A DNA stretch of 64,000 nucleotides, from assembly GCA_907163375.1 (NCBI GenBank), contig CAJQUW010004726.1, forward strand, positions 62,001 to 126,000, given 5' to 3'. A program made the translations under genes and the position numbers. Of this stretch, positions 34,116 to 43,757 are shown piece by piece. The DNA comes from Prostheceraeus crozeri. Taxonomy: Eukaryota; Platyhelminthes; Polycladida; Euryleptidae. The notes below the pieces were generated by a model. That model saw only the letters and a list, made by a program, of their open reading frames with translations, did not search any database and was not told the DNA's origin. Position 1 is the first letter of the stretch. Each line of letters begins with the position of its first letter.

Positions 34116-34505
34116 ATGACAGGCATTTACAGTAGACCATCATATCAGAGCGGTTATCCCGTGTTTGTTGGAGGTAGACGACAAGTTGGAGGAGGCATAT
34201 TTGGTGCACTAAGACGTATGGTTCTTCCAACACTCAAAAAGTATGGCGTGCCAATCATGAAGCGTGTTGGAAGCAGGGCTTTAGATTTTGGTGCAAATGT
34301 TGCAGCTGATACACTTCAAGGTGAGGATATCGGTGAATCTATGAAAATGCGCGCGCAGCAATCTGCCATAGACGCATTAGATGATTTAACAAAGACGAGC
34401 GTAGGAAGTCATGACAAGTTGGAACCCGTCGAGTTACTAAGCAAAGACGCAGGAAAAGTAAAAAGCCGACTAGAGCAGCACGTTCTAAATCTAGACGTCG
34501 AGTGA
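34116..34505 (+). CDS. pX-like virion core protein (C-terminus frameshifted)
   Basis: 129 residues. The N-terminal half has YQSGYPVFVGGRRQVGGG, a Gly/Arg-rich patch, then GIFGALRRMVLPTLKKYG, a hydrophobic amphipathic segment like those in adenovirus pX/pVI-type minor core proteins and adintovirus 'PX' proteins. From about 34,440 the annotated frame becomes ordinary, while a neighbouring frame to ~34,577 encodes a very Arg/Lys/Ser-rich tail typical of DNA-condensing core proteins, so a frameshift near 34,436-34,440 is likely. Placed just upstream of the hexon-like gene. Confidence 0.7.
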   Translation: MTGIYSRPSYQSGYPVFVGGRRQVGGGIFGALRRMVLPTLKKYGVPIMKRVGSRALDFGANVAADTLQGEDIGESMKMRAQQSAIDALDDLTKTSVGSHDKLEPVELLSKDAGKVKSRLEQHVLNLDVE

Positions 34506-34586
34506 AAACAAGAAAGAGCAAACGAAATTCCACAGCGACTAGAAACAAGTCAAAACGATGGAAGACAACATATTTGTAGAGCTAAT

Positions 34587-35872
34587 ATGATGCAGAGTAT
34601 CAATTCGGCTTTGTGTTTCTTCGACTCTCCCCTCATCAGACAGACATTATCTCCTGAACAATTGTAGACATAGTCCCCACAACAAATATCGATGGTAACC
34701 AACAGCCTATTCAGTTTGATATACCTGCCAATCCTGAAGATTATATTGACTGTCAATCCATTGATTTAGAGTTGTGTATACAAATTAAGAAGACTGATGG
34801 TACAAATATTGATTCATCCAAGGATAAAGTGGGATTGGCAAATCTTCCTATTGCCAGTCTGTTCTCAGATGTGTATCTAATATTGAATGACAAACAGATT
34901 GAAGGAGGGGATCGAGCATATCCATATGGAGCATATATACATACAATGACGCAATTTCAAAAGCAAGCTAAACAGTCACACTTGCAAGTTTCTGGGTGGT
35001 ATGATGATCAGCAAGGGAAATTTGATGATGTCTCAAATACAGGGTTGAAAAGACGAATGGATTTAACAGCGGATTCAAAGGAATGATACTTGAAAGGACC
35101 TGTCTATCTTGATTTCCTTCGTCAATCTAGATATCTGCTATCACAGGTTAAAATGCAAATAAAATTTATTCGTGCAAATCCTGAGTTCGCGTTGATGACT
35201 TTTGGAGCTACAAACTATCAAGTCAACATAAGTAGTGCCGTGCTCAATGTAAGGAGAGTAACAATGAACCCGTCAGTCATCAACGAGCATGCGACAGGAT
35301 TGAGGAAAAACAATGCAATATATCCAGTTAATCACAGTGTGTTGACAAACTTCACAATTGGTGCGGGATCATCCTCACATGCCTACCCAAATCTTTTTCC
35401 CACTGCAATGCCAAAGGCGATGTATATCACATTTGTGGAAAATGAGGCATTCATTGGTGCTTTTGAAAAGAATCAATTCAATTTCCAACACTTTAATGTT
35501 AGCAAACTAGCACTCCACCAGGATGGGAAATTTGTATCTTGCAAAGCATATGAGCCTAATTTCAAAGATGGTAAATTCGCACGTGAATATGGTTCTACTT
35601 TCACCGCCCTCAACATGTTTAATACAGATGATTCAAATGGAATTACAATGGATATGTACAAGAATGGCTACGTCTTCATTATGTACAACCTCACAGGAGA
35701 TGCAGATCTAGGTGGTGAAAGCGTAGGAGTTACAAAGCCTGGAAATCTACGACTGGAGGTATCATTTGAGTCACCTTTGAAGAAAACAATTACTTGTCTC
35801 ATTTATGCTATCTATGATAGCAAAGTTGAGATAACAAGAATGAGAGACGTGACTGTCAGCTATCAGAGATGA
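34587..35872 (+). pseudogene. Major capsid (hexon-like, double jelly-roll) protein with two breaks
   Basis: ATG at 34,587. A frameshift near 34,660 moves to the frame that covers the rest. Recognisable capsid features include the N-terminal DIVPTTNIDG-type segment, ASLFSDVYLILNDKQIEGG, and the C-terminal VSFESPLKKTITCLIYAIYD. A TGA at 35,084-35,086 interrupts the same frame, which continues for 260 further residues. About 420 residues in total, normal for Polinton hexon-like proteins. The stop codon overlaps the protease start (ATGA at 35,869-35,872), a tight virus-like coupling. Confidence 0.85.
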
Positions 35873-36333
35873 GCAACTTAAGCAACATAGAAATCTTGAG
35901 GAAAATGAGGAAAGCTCATCCGTACTCCAAGACAATATTTCTCAATGTCTTTTCTAGGGATAATTTACCTGATTCAATTCCTTTCTATCCTTGTTCGCTT
36001 ATCATCAATACGGATACCAACAATCTTTCCGGAAAACATTGGATTGCTGTATACATCAATCGTTATAAAGTGGCCGAATATTTTGACTCTCTTAATCAAC
36101 CTCGTTTACATGATATCGCATTATGGATGAACAGGTTCTCTTGGACTGTTAGGAAAGTGACATCGTTCCCACTTCAAAGTAATACATCTCTAATTTGCGG
36201 TGGCTATGTACTCTATTTTTTCAACGAGAGACCATTGAAAAATAACTGTAAAAGTGCTTTAGAACTATTTTCAAAAAACTGTGATAAAAATGATGTAACT
36301 CTTACTAAATATGTCGAAACCGATTTGAAATAA
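35869..36333 (+). CDS. Adenain-type cysteine protease, intact
   Basis: 154 residues, no break. The catalytic His lies in KHWIAVYIN, the acidic partner in AEYFDSLNQP, and the nucleophile Cys in SLICGGYVLYFF, the order H-D-C of adenovirus maturation proteases and Ulp1-like enzymes. In Polintons it processes capsid precursors during maturation. It overlaps the hexon-like gene by 4 bp and is the last gene of the plus-strand capsid cluster. It is the only canonical morphogenesis gene here without a visible lesion. Confidence 0.88.
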   Translation: MSNLSNIEILRKMRKAHPYSKTIFLNVFSRDNLPDSIPFYPCSLIINTDTNNLSGKHWIAVYINRYKVAEYFDSLNQPRLHDIALWMNRFSWTVRKVTSFPLQSNTSLICGGYVLYFFNERPLKNNCKSALELFSKNCDKNDVTLTKYVETDLK

Positions 36334-36441
36334 AGTTTTATGTTGTATCGTTAACTTGCTCTCTTTTTTTCCAAAACAAGGGTTTATAAGGAAAACAAAA
36401 ACATATTCATATTTCATTATCTATTCACATATATACAAAAT

Positions 36442-37234
36442 CTACAATTTGGTTTTCATGAAACATTTTTTCAAATCACATATGATGGGAGGCACATCAC
36501 TTATGTCTTTGATGCCGGTTATCACAATATTTCCATTATGGAACACATGAACATGATATGGATGCCAGTTAGTCAATTGAGCTGCTGGAAATAACTCCAC
36601 TTCATAAGTTAGATTATGTGATGATGTAACTTTACGGAAGTCATAGTGATAATGCAATTCACATAACACGGTCATTGTCTTCACTTTCCAATCAGATAAT
36701 GAATCACCAAGTAAATGTTCCAAAGTAAAGTGTAGATATGAGAGATCACCCTCCATGACCCTTCCAGTAGATTGGATTGTTCCATTTGGAAAGAATAGGA
36801 TAGTGAGAGATTTATCCTTCCTCTGAATCCTCCATGTTAACATTGAAGGTCTTCCAAGATGTAAGCTCGTTGTCGGCTTCAATTTGCGTTTTATCAGTAA
36901 CCATTGTTTTCGGTTGGGTATATTCCTCTCGATCTCTTGTAGATTGAGTTTTGACTTTGCTTTTGTAGTTAACATCCGATTTACAACTTCCAACCGTTTG
37001 ATGTCCTCCATCTTTAATGAATGACGTTATCTGTGGTAGTATCTCCCTTGTAAAGGTTTCCCATGTGACGTCACTGAAACGAAAAAATCGATATTCAACA
37101 TCTTCCCGCTTTGGTGAACAGACGTATAGTTTGACTGATGAATCACACTTTATCCATACCTTGTCATCGAGAGGAATCTTGATCCGAGTCTTATGGTTGC
37201 CAATGAGATCCGCAAAGTCTTTCAGTGAAGGCAA
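36442..37234 (-). pseudogene. TATA-binding protein (TBP)-like gene, one frameshift
   Basis: Two overlapping minus frames: 37,234-36,812 (140 residues) and 37,011-36,442 (189 residues). In the second, residues 73-83 (FFPNGTIQSTG) and 155-166 (HVFHNGNIVITG) match the two 'F-x-NG-x-hydrophobic-x-TG' strands of the TBP saddle, 83 residues apart as in TBP. Residues 135-144 (TYEVELFPAA) match the YEPELFPG block that precedes the second repeat. The better start of the first TBP repeat seems to lie in the first frame near its C-terminus (SWKTFNVNM), so I infer a single frameshift near 36,815 and one gene of ~260 residues. The N-terminal ~80 residues (VWIKCDSSVKLYVCS, FFRFSDVTWETF) are weakly PC4-like. 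Opposite strand to the capsid genes, downstream of PolB copy B. Confidence 0.75.
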
Positions 37235-37433
37235 TGAGTCAATTCTAATGCAAACGCCACGATGTTTTCGAACACTATTTGCTATTGAATGACGAAATGC
37301 TATTCTTTTAGAATTTGTTATGTGAACGTTTTGAACGTCACTAAGTTTCCATGTTCTAATGTAATAGGCATGTTCCGAAAGCTATGTTTCAAATTTAGGT
37401 TTAATGTTTGCCTAAAGTTTGTTATTTTATTAG

Positions 37434-37603
37434 CTCAACATATCGGAATGATGTTGAGTACAAATTCTTTACATATTCATTCAGATTAGGACTACCTATT
37501 TATTAGTAATCATTTCTACATATCGGAAAGATGTAGAAATTTCAATTTTAGTAAGACTACTTATGTATTAGTAAGTGTTGCTACATGTCGGAAGATGCAG
37601 CAA
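37434..37603. promoter_or_regulatory. Array of three hairpins with conserved loop and covarying stems
   Basis: Hairpins at 37,434-37,458, 37,512-37,540 and 37,578-37,603. Stems are ctcaacat/atgttgag, atttctacat/atgtagaaat and ttgctacat/atgcagcaa (one mismatch). Loops are atcggaatg, atcggaaag and gtcggaag. They lie between the PolB copy B stop and the TBP-like gene start, spaced ~66-78 bp. Candidate 3'-end or regulatory signals. Confidence 0.75.
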
Positions 37604-37652
37604 TCGCAAGATCTATTACAAGTGGAATATTGTATTGTTTTTTTATTTAGAC

Positions 37653-40433
37653 TTATTCTACATCACCTGTGACAGGAAGGCATCTCCTTCTCTTCGACGG
37701 TGGGGGAAGACCTAGGCTGTAGTGTCCATATGGTAATGATAAATTTTTATCCAGCCAACAGCGCTTATCCTCCCAAAGTGAAAGACCTCGCTTCGTAAAT
37801 GATTTTGTGCTAACTACGTGATTTTTTGAATTTGTAATTGTCATATCTTCAGTTGTATCATTCTCACTATAATAGACACACCTATAGTCATTATGTTTCA
37901 ATTTTTTAACTGCTGCTCTCTGAATTCCTTTTGCACGTTTGATGCTATGATTCGTAGAGTCTAGATATTTCATTGAATACATTTTCGGTTTTAGTAGGAT
38001 CATTTCCTCAAGCAACTTTCCAGCACACTCATCCTTAAAACAACCTAATCTAGCTTTGTTTGTAGTTGAGTATAGTCGGTGATGACTGTCATAGTTTGAG
38101 GAGTCAAACTTTTCACCGAAGTATAGAAGTATATCTTCGAGACGGACAGATGGTGATGTGTATAAACATAGGAAGAAACTTCCGGTATAACCTCCACAAA
38201 GCCGCGTTCTATTTATCAGTGGACATCCTTTTAGATCATTGTAATATAATTGATACATTTCCAACTTACTATAGTCAAGTACTGCATGACCAACATATAT
38301 TAATTTATTTAAAACTATTGAAGGTTTGTACATTTCCATACCAACCAGATCTTCATCAAATATTTTGTGTTGAACATAGAGAGAATGATTTGACAATTTC
38401 AGTAGTTGTTTCTCATTGTTGACTAGTTTAAATTTTTTCCTCCTCCTTACATTTTCCATTGTTTTACCATACAAAGAATTATTTTTCAATTTGTAGAATG
38501 ACTTTTCGAAGTCAGTGCTTGATTGAGCCCTCTTTTGAGAGTTCATATCAATGTATGTTTTTAACCAAGTCTTTTGTGTGAATTTTATGCTACTATGAAT
38601 CTTCTTGATTCTCATGCCCATGGTCAAGTAAAATTTTAAAATTGAGTAGTGGACTACATAATTTTCCCTATCAAATTGATGGAGCAGAAGTTTCTTGATA
38701 GAAGAAAAATGTGTATTTGGTCTTACTTTTTCATATAGATTTTTCATATAGTGTGAAAACATTCTCTTTTCAATCATCTGCATTTCTGGAGCTAATGGGA
38801 AATCGGCAGTGTCATCATGAATGGCTGCAGGATACTCTAAATCTAAATCAAAAATGTAGCCGATTTCACCATCATCATCTATATTTTGAACATTTTCTTC
38901 ATTTAAAAAAATATCTAATTCACTTTCATTCAACCATTTGAAATTTGAGTGGGGTAGATTTCTACTGAGTGAAGAACCGTAAAGGTTATTAACATCTAAG
39001 TAGGTCAAATGTCGACTTTCATGTATATTATTTCCTAATTCTTCAATGCGTGCACGCGCTCGGTGAATGTTGGTGAAAGTCATACCCCCTCTAATTCCGC
39101 GTTCAGATAGATTGTACATATTTTCATCTTGTTTGTAGTGTGGGGGATCATTGGAAGAGAAATTTAGTGCTGAGGTAAAGCTAAGATGTGGGAGACTGAC
39201 AAAATGTACAGGGTCGACTTCATCCTCACGTTGACTCAATGCTCTAAACACTTCAAATATGTCTGCCAACAATAAAACATCTAACTTCAGATATGCCAGC
39301 ATGTAATCACCAAATGTGCTACAATTAAATTCAATCCATGCCTTGTTAGCGTGTTCATATTCACTATCGGAACAGTGCTCACGAGTAAGATCATTATAGA
39401 GTTCAAATTGTGGTGGTAGACAGTCTTCCGTCAACGTGTTTAAGTTTTTGAAGTATGAATATGGAAACACTCCCTTCTGATATAAAACATTATCACTTAA
39501 CTGTGGAAATTCTACCCTTAATGTCTCTACATGCTCATACGTTTGCAAGCCCTTGGCTAATTCACTCAAGGATGCACTTAGAAATTGATATGAGTCTAAG
39601 AATTTTAGTTTAAAGTATACTGTCTTCCCTTTGTATTCATTTACAGGGACACTGGCGGATAAAGTTATATATTTTTCAGCAGTTGCTGCTACAACATCTA
39701 ATTTCCAAGATTTCATTCTTCCAATCGCTTTATAGCAAACGATGTGACCATCATAATTTTTAAAATTGTGGAAAAATATGGGGAGCTCCCGTCTGTTAAG
39801 TCTTAACCGGAGATTGCATTTCCTACATAATGTTTGCCTATATCGTCCGGTGATATGATCATGATCACGAACTTTTATGACTTCATCGCTGAATTTCGAT
39901 TTACATTTGTTGCAACATTCTGCATTCTCATGGCGTGCTTTTTCATCCGCTGACAGTGACATTGGGTGCCTAGTTGTTGCACATTGGTTGTCATATAAGT
40001 CTTGGGCTACAGTTTCTAAGTGGTGCAAGAAACTAATAATGCAATTTTCTCCCTCAAAGAGGTAATACTTGTTTTCAAATTTTGATTGAAGGGTATTATG
40101 CCAGACATGATAAGCTCCAATGGCCGCAGGTTTATGTATTTTATTATCAATGTAGCACTCTATATCTGCATAAATTACTAAAGGAGGACTTAGTTGATAT
40201 TCCATGCTACTTGTTAGTACTTTTAGATCCGATGTCATTTTTTCTACTTGTGCTTTTCCTCGAATGCAAAACTGGAAGTGTCGTTCTAGTGTTGTCTTAT
40301 ATGTGAATGACTGAGTGCATCTTTCGCAGAAGTATTTATGTCTTTTTAAAGTTCTCCTATACAATCTTGACAGCTTTGGAATTCCACAATAGTGTGCTGC
40401 TCCATTGTTTAGAATTAGCAAAATATTAACCGT
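37653..40433 (-). CDS. Polinton-type DNA polymerase B, copy B (long ORF, lacks N-terminus)
   Basis: An uninterrupted 922-codon frame from the breakpoint at ~40,433. It matches copy A from 30,431 onward and supplies the C-terminus that copy A lacks. Visible: Exo I (YADIEC), HNH-like DHDHITGRY, Exo II (NFKNYDGH), Exo III (KLDVLLLADIF), palm motif A (YLDVNNLYGSS), motif B (KNNSLYGKTMEN). The expected palm motif C (YxDTDS) is not found: at the right place (about 38,150-38,230) the frame reads GGYTGSFFLCLYTSPS, which looks like compensating indels. No start codon lies near the 5' edge because the N-terminal zinc-finger/OTU-like part is absent. An intact ORF, but probably a dead polymerase. Confidence 0.88.
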   Translation of the reverse strand, partial: TVNILLILNNGAAHYCGIPKLSRLYRRTLKRHKYFCERCTQSFTYKTTLERHFQFCIRGKAQVEKMTSDLKVLTSSMEYQLSPPLVIYADIECYIDNKIHKPAAIGAYHVWHNTLQSKFENKYYLFEGENCIISFLHHLETVAQDLYDNQCATTRHPMSLSADEKARHENAECCNKCKSKFSDEVIKVRDHDHITGRYRQTLCRKCNLRLRLNRRELPIFFHNFKNYDGHIVCYKAIGRMKSWKLDVVAATAEKYITLSASVPVNEYKGKTVYFKLKFLDSYQFLSASLSELAKGLQTYEHVETLRVEFPQLSDNVLYQKGVFPYSYFKNLNTLTEDCLPPQFELYNDLTREHCSDSEYEHANKAWIEFNCSTFGDYMLAYLKLDVLLLADIFEVFRALSQREDEVDPVHFVSLPHLSFTSALNFSSNDPPHYKQDENMYNLSERGIRGGMTFTNIHRARARIEELGNNIHESRHLTYLDVNNLYGSSLSRNLPHSNFKWLNESELDIFLNEENVQNIDDDGEIGYIFDLDLEYPAAIHDDTADFPLAPEMQMIEKRMFSHYMKNLYEKVRPNTHFSSIKKLLLHQFDRENYVVHYSILKFYLTMGMRIKKIHSSIKFTQKTWLKTYIDMNSQKRAQSSTDFEKSFYKLKNNSLYGKTMENVRRRKKFKLVNNEKQLLKLSNHSLYVQHKIFDEDLVGMEMYKPSIVLNKLIYVGHAVLDYSKLEMYQLYYNDLKGCPLINRTRLCGGYTGSFFLCLYTSPSVRLEDILLYFGEKFDSSNYDSHHRLYSTTNKARLGCFKDECAGKLLEEMILLKPKMYSMKYLDSTNHSIKRAKGIQRAAVKKLKHNDYRCVYYSENDTTEDMTITNSKNHVVSTKSFTKRGLSLWEDKRCWLDKNLSLPYGHYSLGLPPPSKRRRCLPVTGDVE

Positions 40434-40440
40434 TTGCTAT

Positions 40441-41371
40441 AAATATTAATCGTTTGCTATGAAGCGATTGGAAGAATGAAATCTTGGAAATTAGATGTTG
40501 TAGCAGCAACTGCTGAAAAATATATAACTTTATCCGCCAGTGTCCCTGTAAATGAATACAAAGGAAGACAGTATACTTTAAACTAAAATTCTTAGACTCA
40601 TATCAATTTCTAAGTGCATCCTTGAGTGAATTAGCCAAGGGCTTGCAAACGTATGAGCATGTAGAGACATTAAGGGTAGAATTTCCACAGTTAAGTGATA
40701 ATGTTTTATATCAGAAGGGAGTGTTTCCATATTCATACTTCAAAAACTTAAACACGTTGACGGAAGACTGTCTACCACCACAATTTGAACTCTATAATGA
40801 TCTTACTCGTGAGCACTGTTCCGATAGTGAATATGAACACGCTAACAAGGCATGGATTGAATTTAATTGTAGCACATTTGGTGATTACATGCTGGCATAT
40901 CTGAAGTTAGATGTTTTATTGTTGGCAGACATATTTGAAGTGTTTAGAGCATTGAGTCAACGTGAGGATGAAGTCGACCCTGTACATTTTGTCAGTCTCC
41001 CACATCTTAGCTTTACCTCAGCACTAAATTTCTCTTCCAATGATCCCCCACACTACAAACAAGATGAAAATATGTACAATCTATCTGAACGCGGAATTAG
41101 AGGGGGTATGACTTTCACCAACATTCACCGAGCGCGTGCACGCATTGAAGAATTAGGAAATAATACACATGAAAGTCGACATTTGACCTACTTAGATGTT
41201 AATAACCTTTAAGGTTCTTCACTCAGTAGGAATCTACCCCACTCAAATTTCAAATGGTTGAATGAAAGTGAATTAGATATTTTTTAAATGAAGAAAATGT
41301 TCAATATATAGATGATGATGGTGAAATCGGCTACATTTTTGATTTAGATTTAGAGATTTTAGAGATTTAGA
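40441..41371 (+). pseudogene. PolB copy C fragment (exonuclease to palm start)
   Basis: Repeats the sequence of copies A/B from the Exo II region to just after motif A, in inverted orientation to copy B. It shares copy B-specific variants (for example 'ccaccacaatttgaactc') and so derives from B or its source. It has a 1-bp loss near 40,563, a TAA in place of a Tyr codon at about 41,210, and ends near 41,355 where 'gatttagag' repeats lead toward the terminal repeat. Confidence 0.88.
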
Positions 41372-41460
41372 AATTTTAATCTCATATTTATAGCATAGTT
41401 TGTCTACGTAAAAAGGAAAATCAATGTGACTGTCATCTTGATTACAATGGTTGCAATAGT

Positions 41461-41788
41461 CACAGTAGTCGCAATTGAGCAAACCCATTCAAAATCAAGC
41501 AACGGACGTCTATGGGTGCGTACCCAAGTAGTCAGAACCAAGTCGCACAAGTTCGATCATAGACGTTCCGAAACGCAATGTACTCAACCCAGTCTACCAA
41601 ACACATGTACCTATCCTGTAAGACAGAAGTCATACATGTTTCTATTCATAACACTGAATTATACGTGTACCTATCCATGTTCCTATTCATAACACTGAAT
41701 TATACATGTACCTATCCATTGTACCTATTGATAACACTGAATTATACATGTACCTATCCCTCGCAAGTATAGCACAGTTTTCACTACT
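41461..41788 (-). repeat. Right terminal inverted repeat of the Polinton
   Basis: Reverse complement of 23,488-23,829 with a handful of substitutions and one unit fewer of 'ggataggtacat'. Outer tip reads AGTAGTGAAAACTGTGC on the minus strand. Confidence 0.92.
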
Positions 41789-41794
41789 GATATT
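41789..41794 (+). other. Target-site duplication, right (GATATT)
   Basis: Identical to 23,482-23,487 and directly adjacent to the right terminal repeat. Confidence 0.9.
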
Positions 41795-41799
41795 ATGCG

Positions 41800-42530
41800 A
41801 GAATATCTGCATTGGCCGCGTTGACTGCGGTTATAACATGATTTGAAGGAAGCTGATCTCAATTTCATTTTGCTAACTGGGTATCTGATTAAGCATCCCG
41901 GATTTTTATCGGTAATATTATGGTCGCAGTTGCACTTCTTTTTGGATGGTGACGTTTCTTGCTCATCAAGTAATCAGCTGGTCACCAGGCAATCCATGTG
42001 AATTCATTACAAAAAACAAAACATCATTAGGAACGGTTGCATTATTTCTTGCATGCTCAAACTCATTCGTACTCTCTTCAGGGTGATCATATCACAAGCA
42101 ACCTGCCACTGTTAGAACAAAAATTTAGTGAATCATGAAATCATGCTGATGAAAATTGAATTTGAAACTTGAAATCTTAGCTAAGAAGCACAATAAGATT
42201 TTAGCCTTTCCATGAAGACTAGCATTATAATGCGGTTCATGAAATTTCCTTGGTAATCAACTTAATTTCCGCTTAATTAGGACACCTGTTGGCAAATTTT
42301 CATTCATTTTGACATCCAACAAGTTTTGTACCACTTATATAGATGTACCAAATAGCTAGTATATAAACACAGGAATAATTTTATAGGTGCATAAATTTAG
42401 CTTTTTAAAAATTGATCAAATACTATGTAGACCGCGGGAACGTGATCTCTGCAAAAAACTGAATCTTCTAATATAAAGATTTTCGCTGTATGCGGAAAAT
42501 TTTTGAGTTGACTGTCTACCTACTGTATAC
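41800..42530. other. Intergenic, no gene seen
   Basis: About 700 bp of A/T-rich flanking DNA without a recognisable ORF. Confidence 0.45.
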
Positions 42531-42534
42531 TTAC

Positions 42535-42773
42535 TTTATGGGCACTATTATAATTTTTTCCAGTCAAGTGAAGTGCTTCTTTATTGTTTACAAAAGGCGG
42601 CAAATCAGCGGCAGTTGCACTATTCCTGTAAGTCGGAATTTTCAGATCTAACATCAGTCTCAAAGTATGATCAGAATTACATTCAATCTTCTTGAACGAA
42701 TTTACGTTCATCCTTTCTAAGAATTGGTCCAAAGTATCAAACTTTGCGTGAGGAAAGTACGTGCAGTGCGACG
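42535..42773 (-). CDS. Candidate internal exon of an unidentified gene
   Basis: On the minus strand an AG acceptor (after 'gacttaaaaag') precedes about 80 open codons reading ASHCTYFPHAKFDTLDQF, then LRLMLDLKIPTYRNSA, DLPPFVNNKEALHLTG. They end at a strong donor, AAA|GTAAGTATAC. The composition is protein-like, with no stop in this frame inside the exon and a TAA just upstream of the acceptor. The acceptor's pyrimidine tract is poor. Protein not recognised; matching exons were not found nearby. Confidence 0.45.
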
Positions 42774-42779
42774 CTTTTT

Positions 42780-43510
42780 AAGTCTGATATACTGTTTAAT
42801 TATGGGCAGATTAAACAATAAGTACTTGTAATCTGATGGTGAGAATTGCATTTTTATGCTGTCAGCCCTTATTTATTCCTTCATTTTGACTTAAATACAC
42901 GTACATGCAGATGTGAATGGATAAGATAAATTTTCAGTTACTAGTAGAGATTGTGTGTGTTTTCCATGAATGAATTTTCGATTTTCGAAGAGCCCATCTT
43001 TCAATCTGGGAAGCTTTTCGTTAAGCATTCATACAGTGTTATTTTGTCACATCAGCTGCTTTTGCTGCAGTCAACGACTAATCGGGATAAGTTATACTAT
43101 ACGCAACTTTGCATACTTTTTGATCATATTTTCATTATAACTTTGCATGAGCTTTGAATGTTCCACTGATCTTCTTCATTTTTGTCTAGAACATAATTTT
43201 TACATAAGTAGAGCAACTTCGAAAAAAACATTGTCTTTACAGAGACTGTCATCTAACTTTCTCTTCAGACTACGGGCAATGCTAACATTAAGTGATAGCA
43301 TAATATACATGTATTACTCAATTATTGTAGTAAACCTCATCAGGAAATGCTCCTTGCGTTCAAAGATCGTTTTATTTCATTCGTCCATGGACCGCTTGAC
43401 GAGTTCACTGTCCCAAAATTATTTCAATAAAGCAAGTACATATTATTATTAAAAAGATATTATATAGAAAATTGTTTAAAGCAAAGTACATATGTGGGAG
43501 CAACTTAATA
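42780..43510. other. Intergenic, no gene seen
   Basis: Motif-free short ORFs only. Confidence 0.45.
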
Positions 43511-43513
43511 TTC

Positions 43514-43757
43514 TCAACATCTACAGGCAGCAGATGCATGGAACTCACTGCAATGGTTCTTTGGGTCAGATTCACATTCTGCTTTGGTTGCACAAAGTCC
43601 TCCTTCAAGACAGTAATCCCAGCCTTGAGGACACTCTGTACAAGGCGTGGCTTTAGCATATTTCAGCTTATTGTTCTTATCTCTCTTCAACTTGGACCAA
43701 TATTCATATTGGAATCTTCTCCGAGGCTCCCCCATCGTCATCAGGCCTGCTGATGAA
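43514..43757 (-). CDS. Terminal exon of a cysteine-rich protein
   Basis: After 'taacttttag' (acceptor, AG at 43,758-43,759) the minus strand encodes about 80 residues ending at a stop near 43,514: a basic linker (EPRRRFQYEYWSKLKRDKNN) and then a cysteine module, CTECPQGWDYCLEGG, LCATKAECESDPKNHC, AACRC. Eight cysteines with C-x2-C and C-x-C ends suggest a disulfide-rich extracellular module. Family not recognised. Because the exon starts in mid-codon, upstream exons are required. Confidence 0.5.

Larger units (their letters stand above)
23488..41788 (+). mobile_element. Polinton/Maverick (adintovirus-like) provirus, 18.3 kb, defective
   Basis: Defined by inverted terminal repeats starting AGTAGTGAAAACTGTGC and by matching GATATT duplications. 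Inside are PolB (three copies), an integrase C-terminal piece, penton-like, pX-like and hexon-like genes, an adenain-type protease, a TBP-like gene and left-end accessory genes. The integrase catalytic core and a packaging ATPase of the FtsK/HerA type are not found. Most genes carry stops or frameshifts, while the PolB copies are nearly identical, which points to a fairly recent internal rearrangement. Confidence 0.93.
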
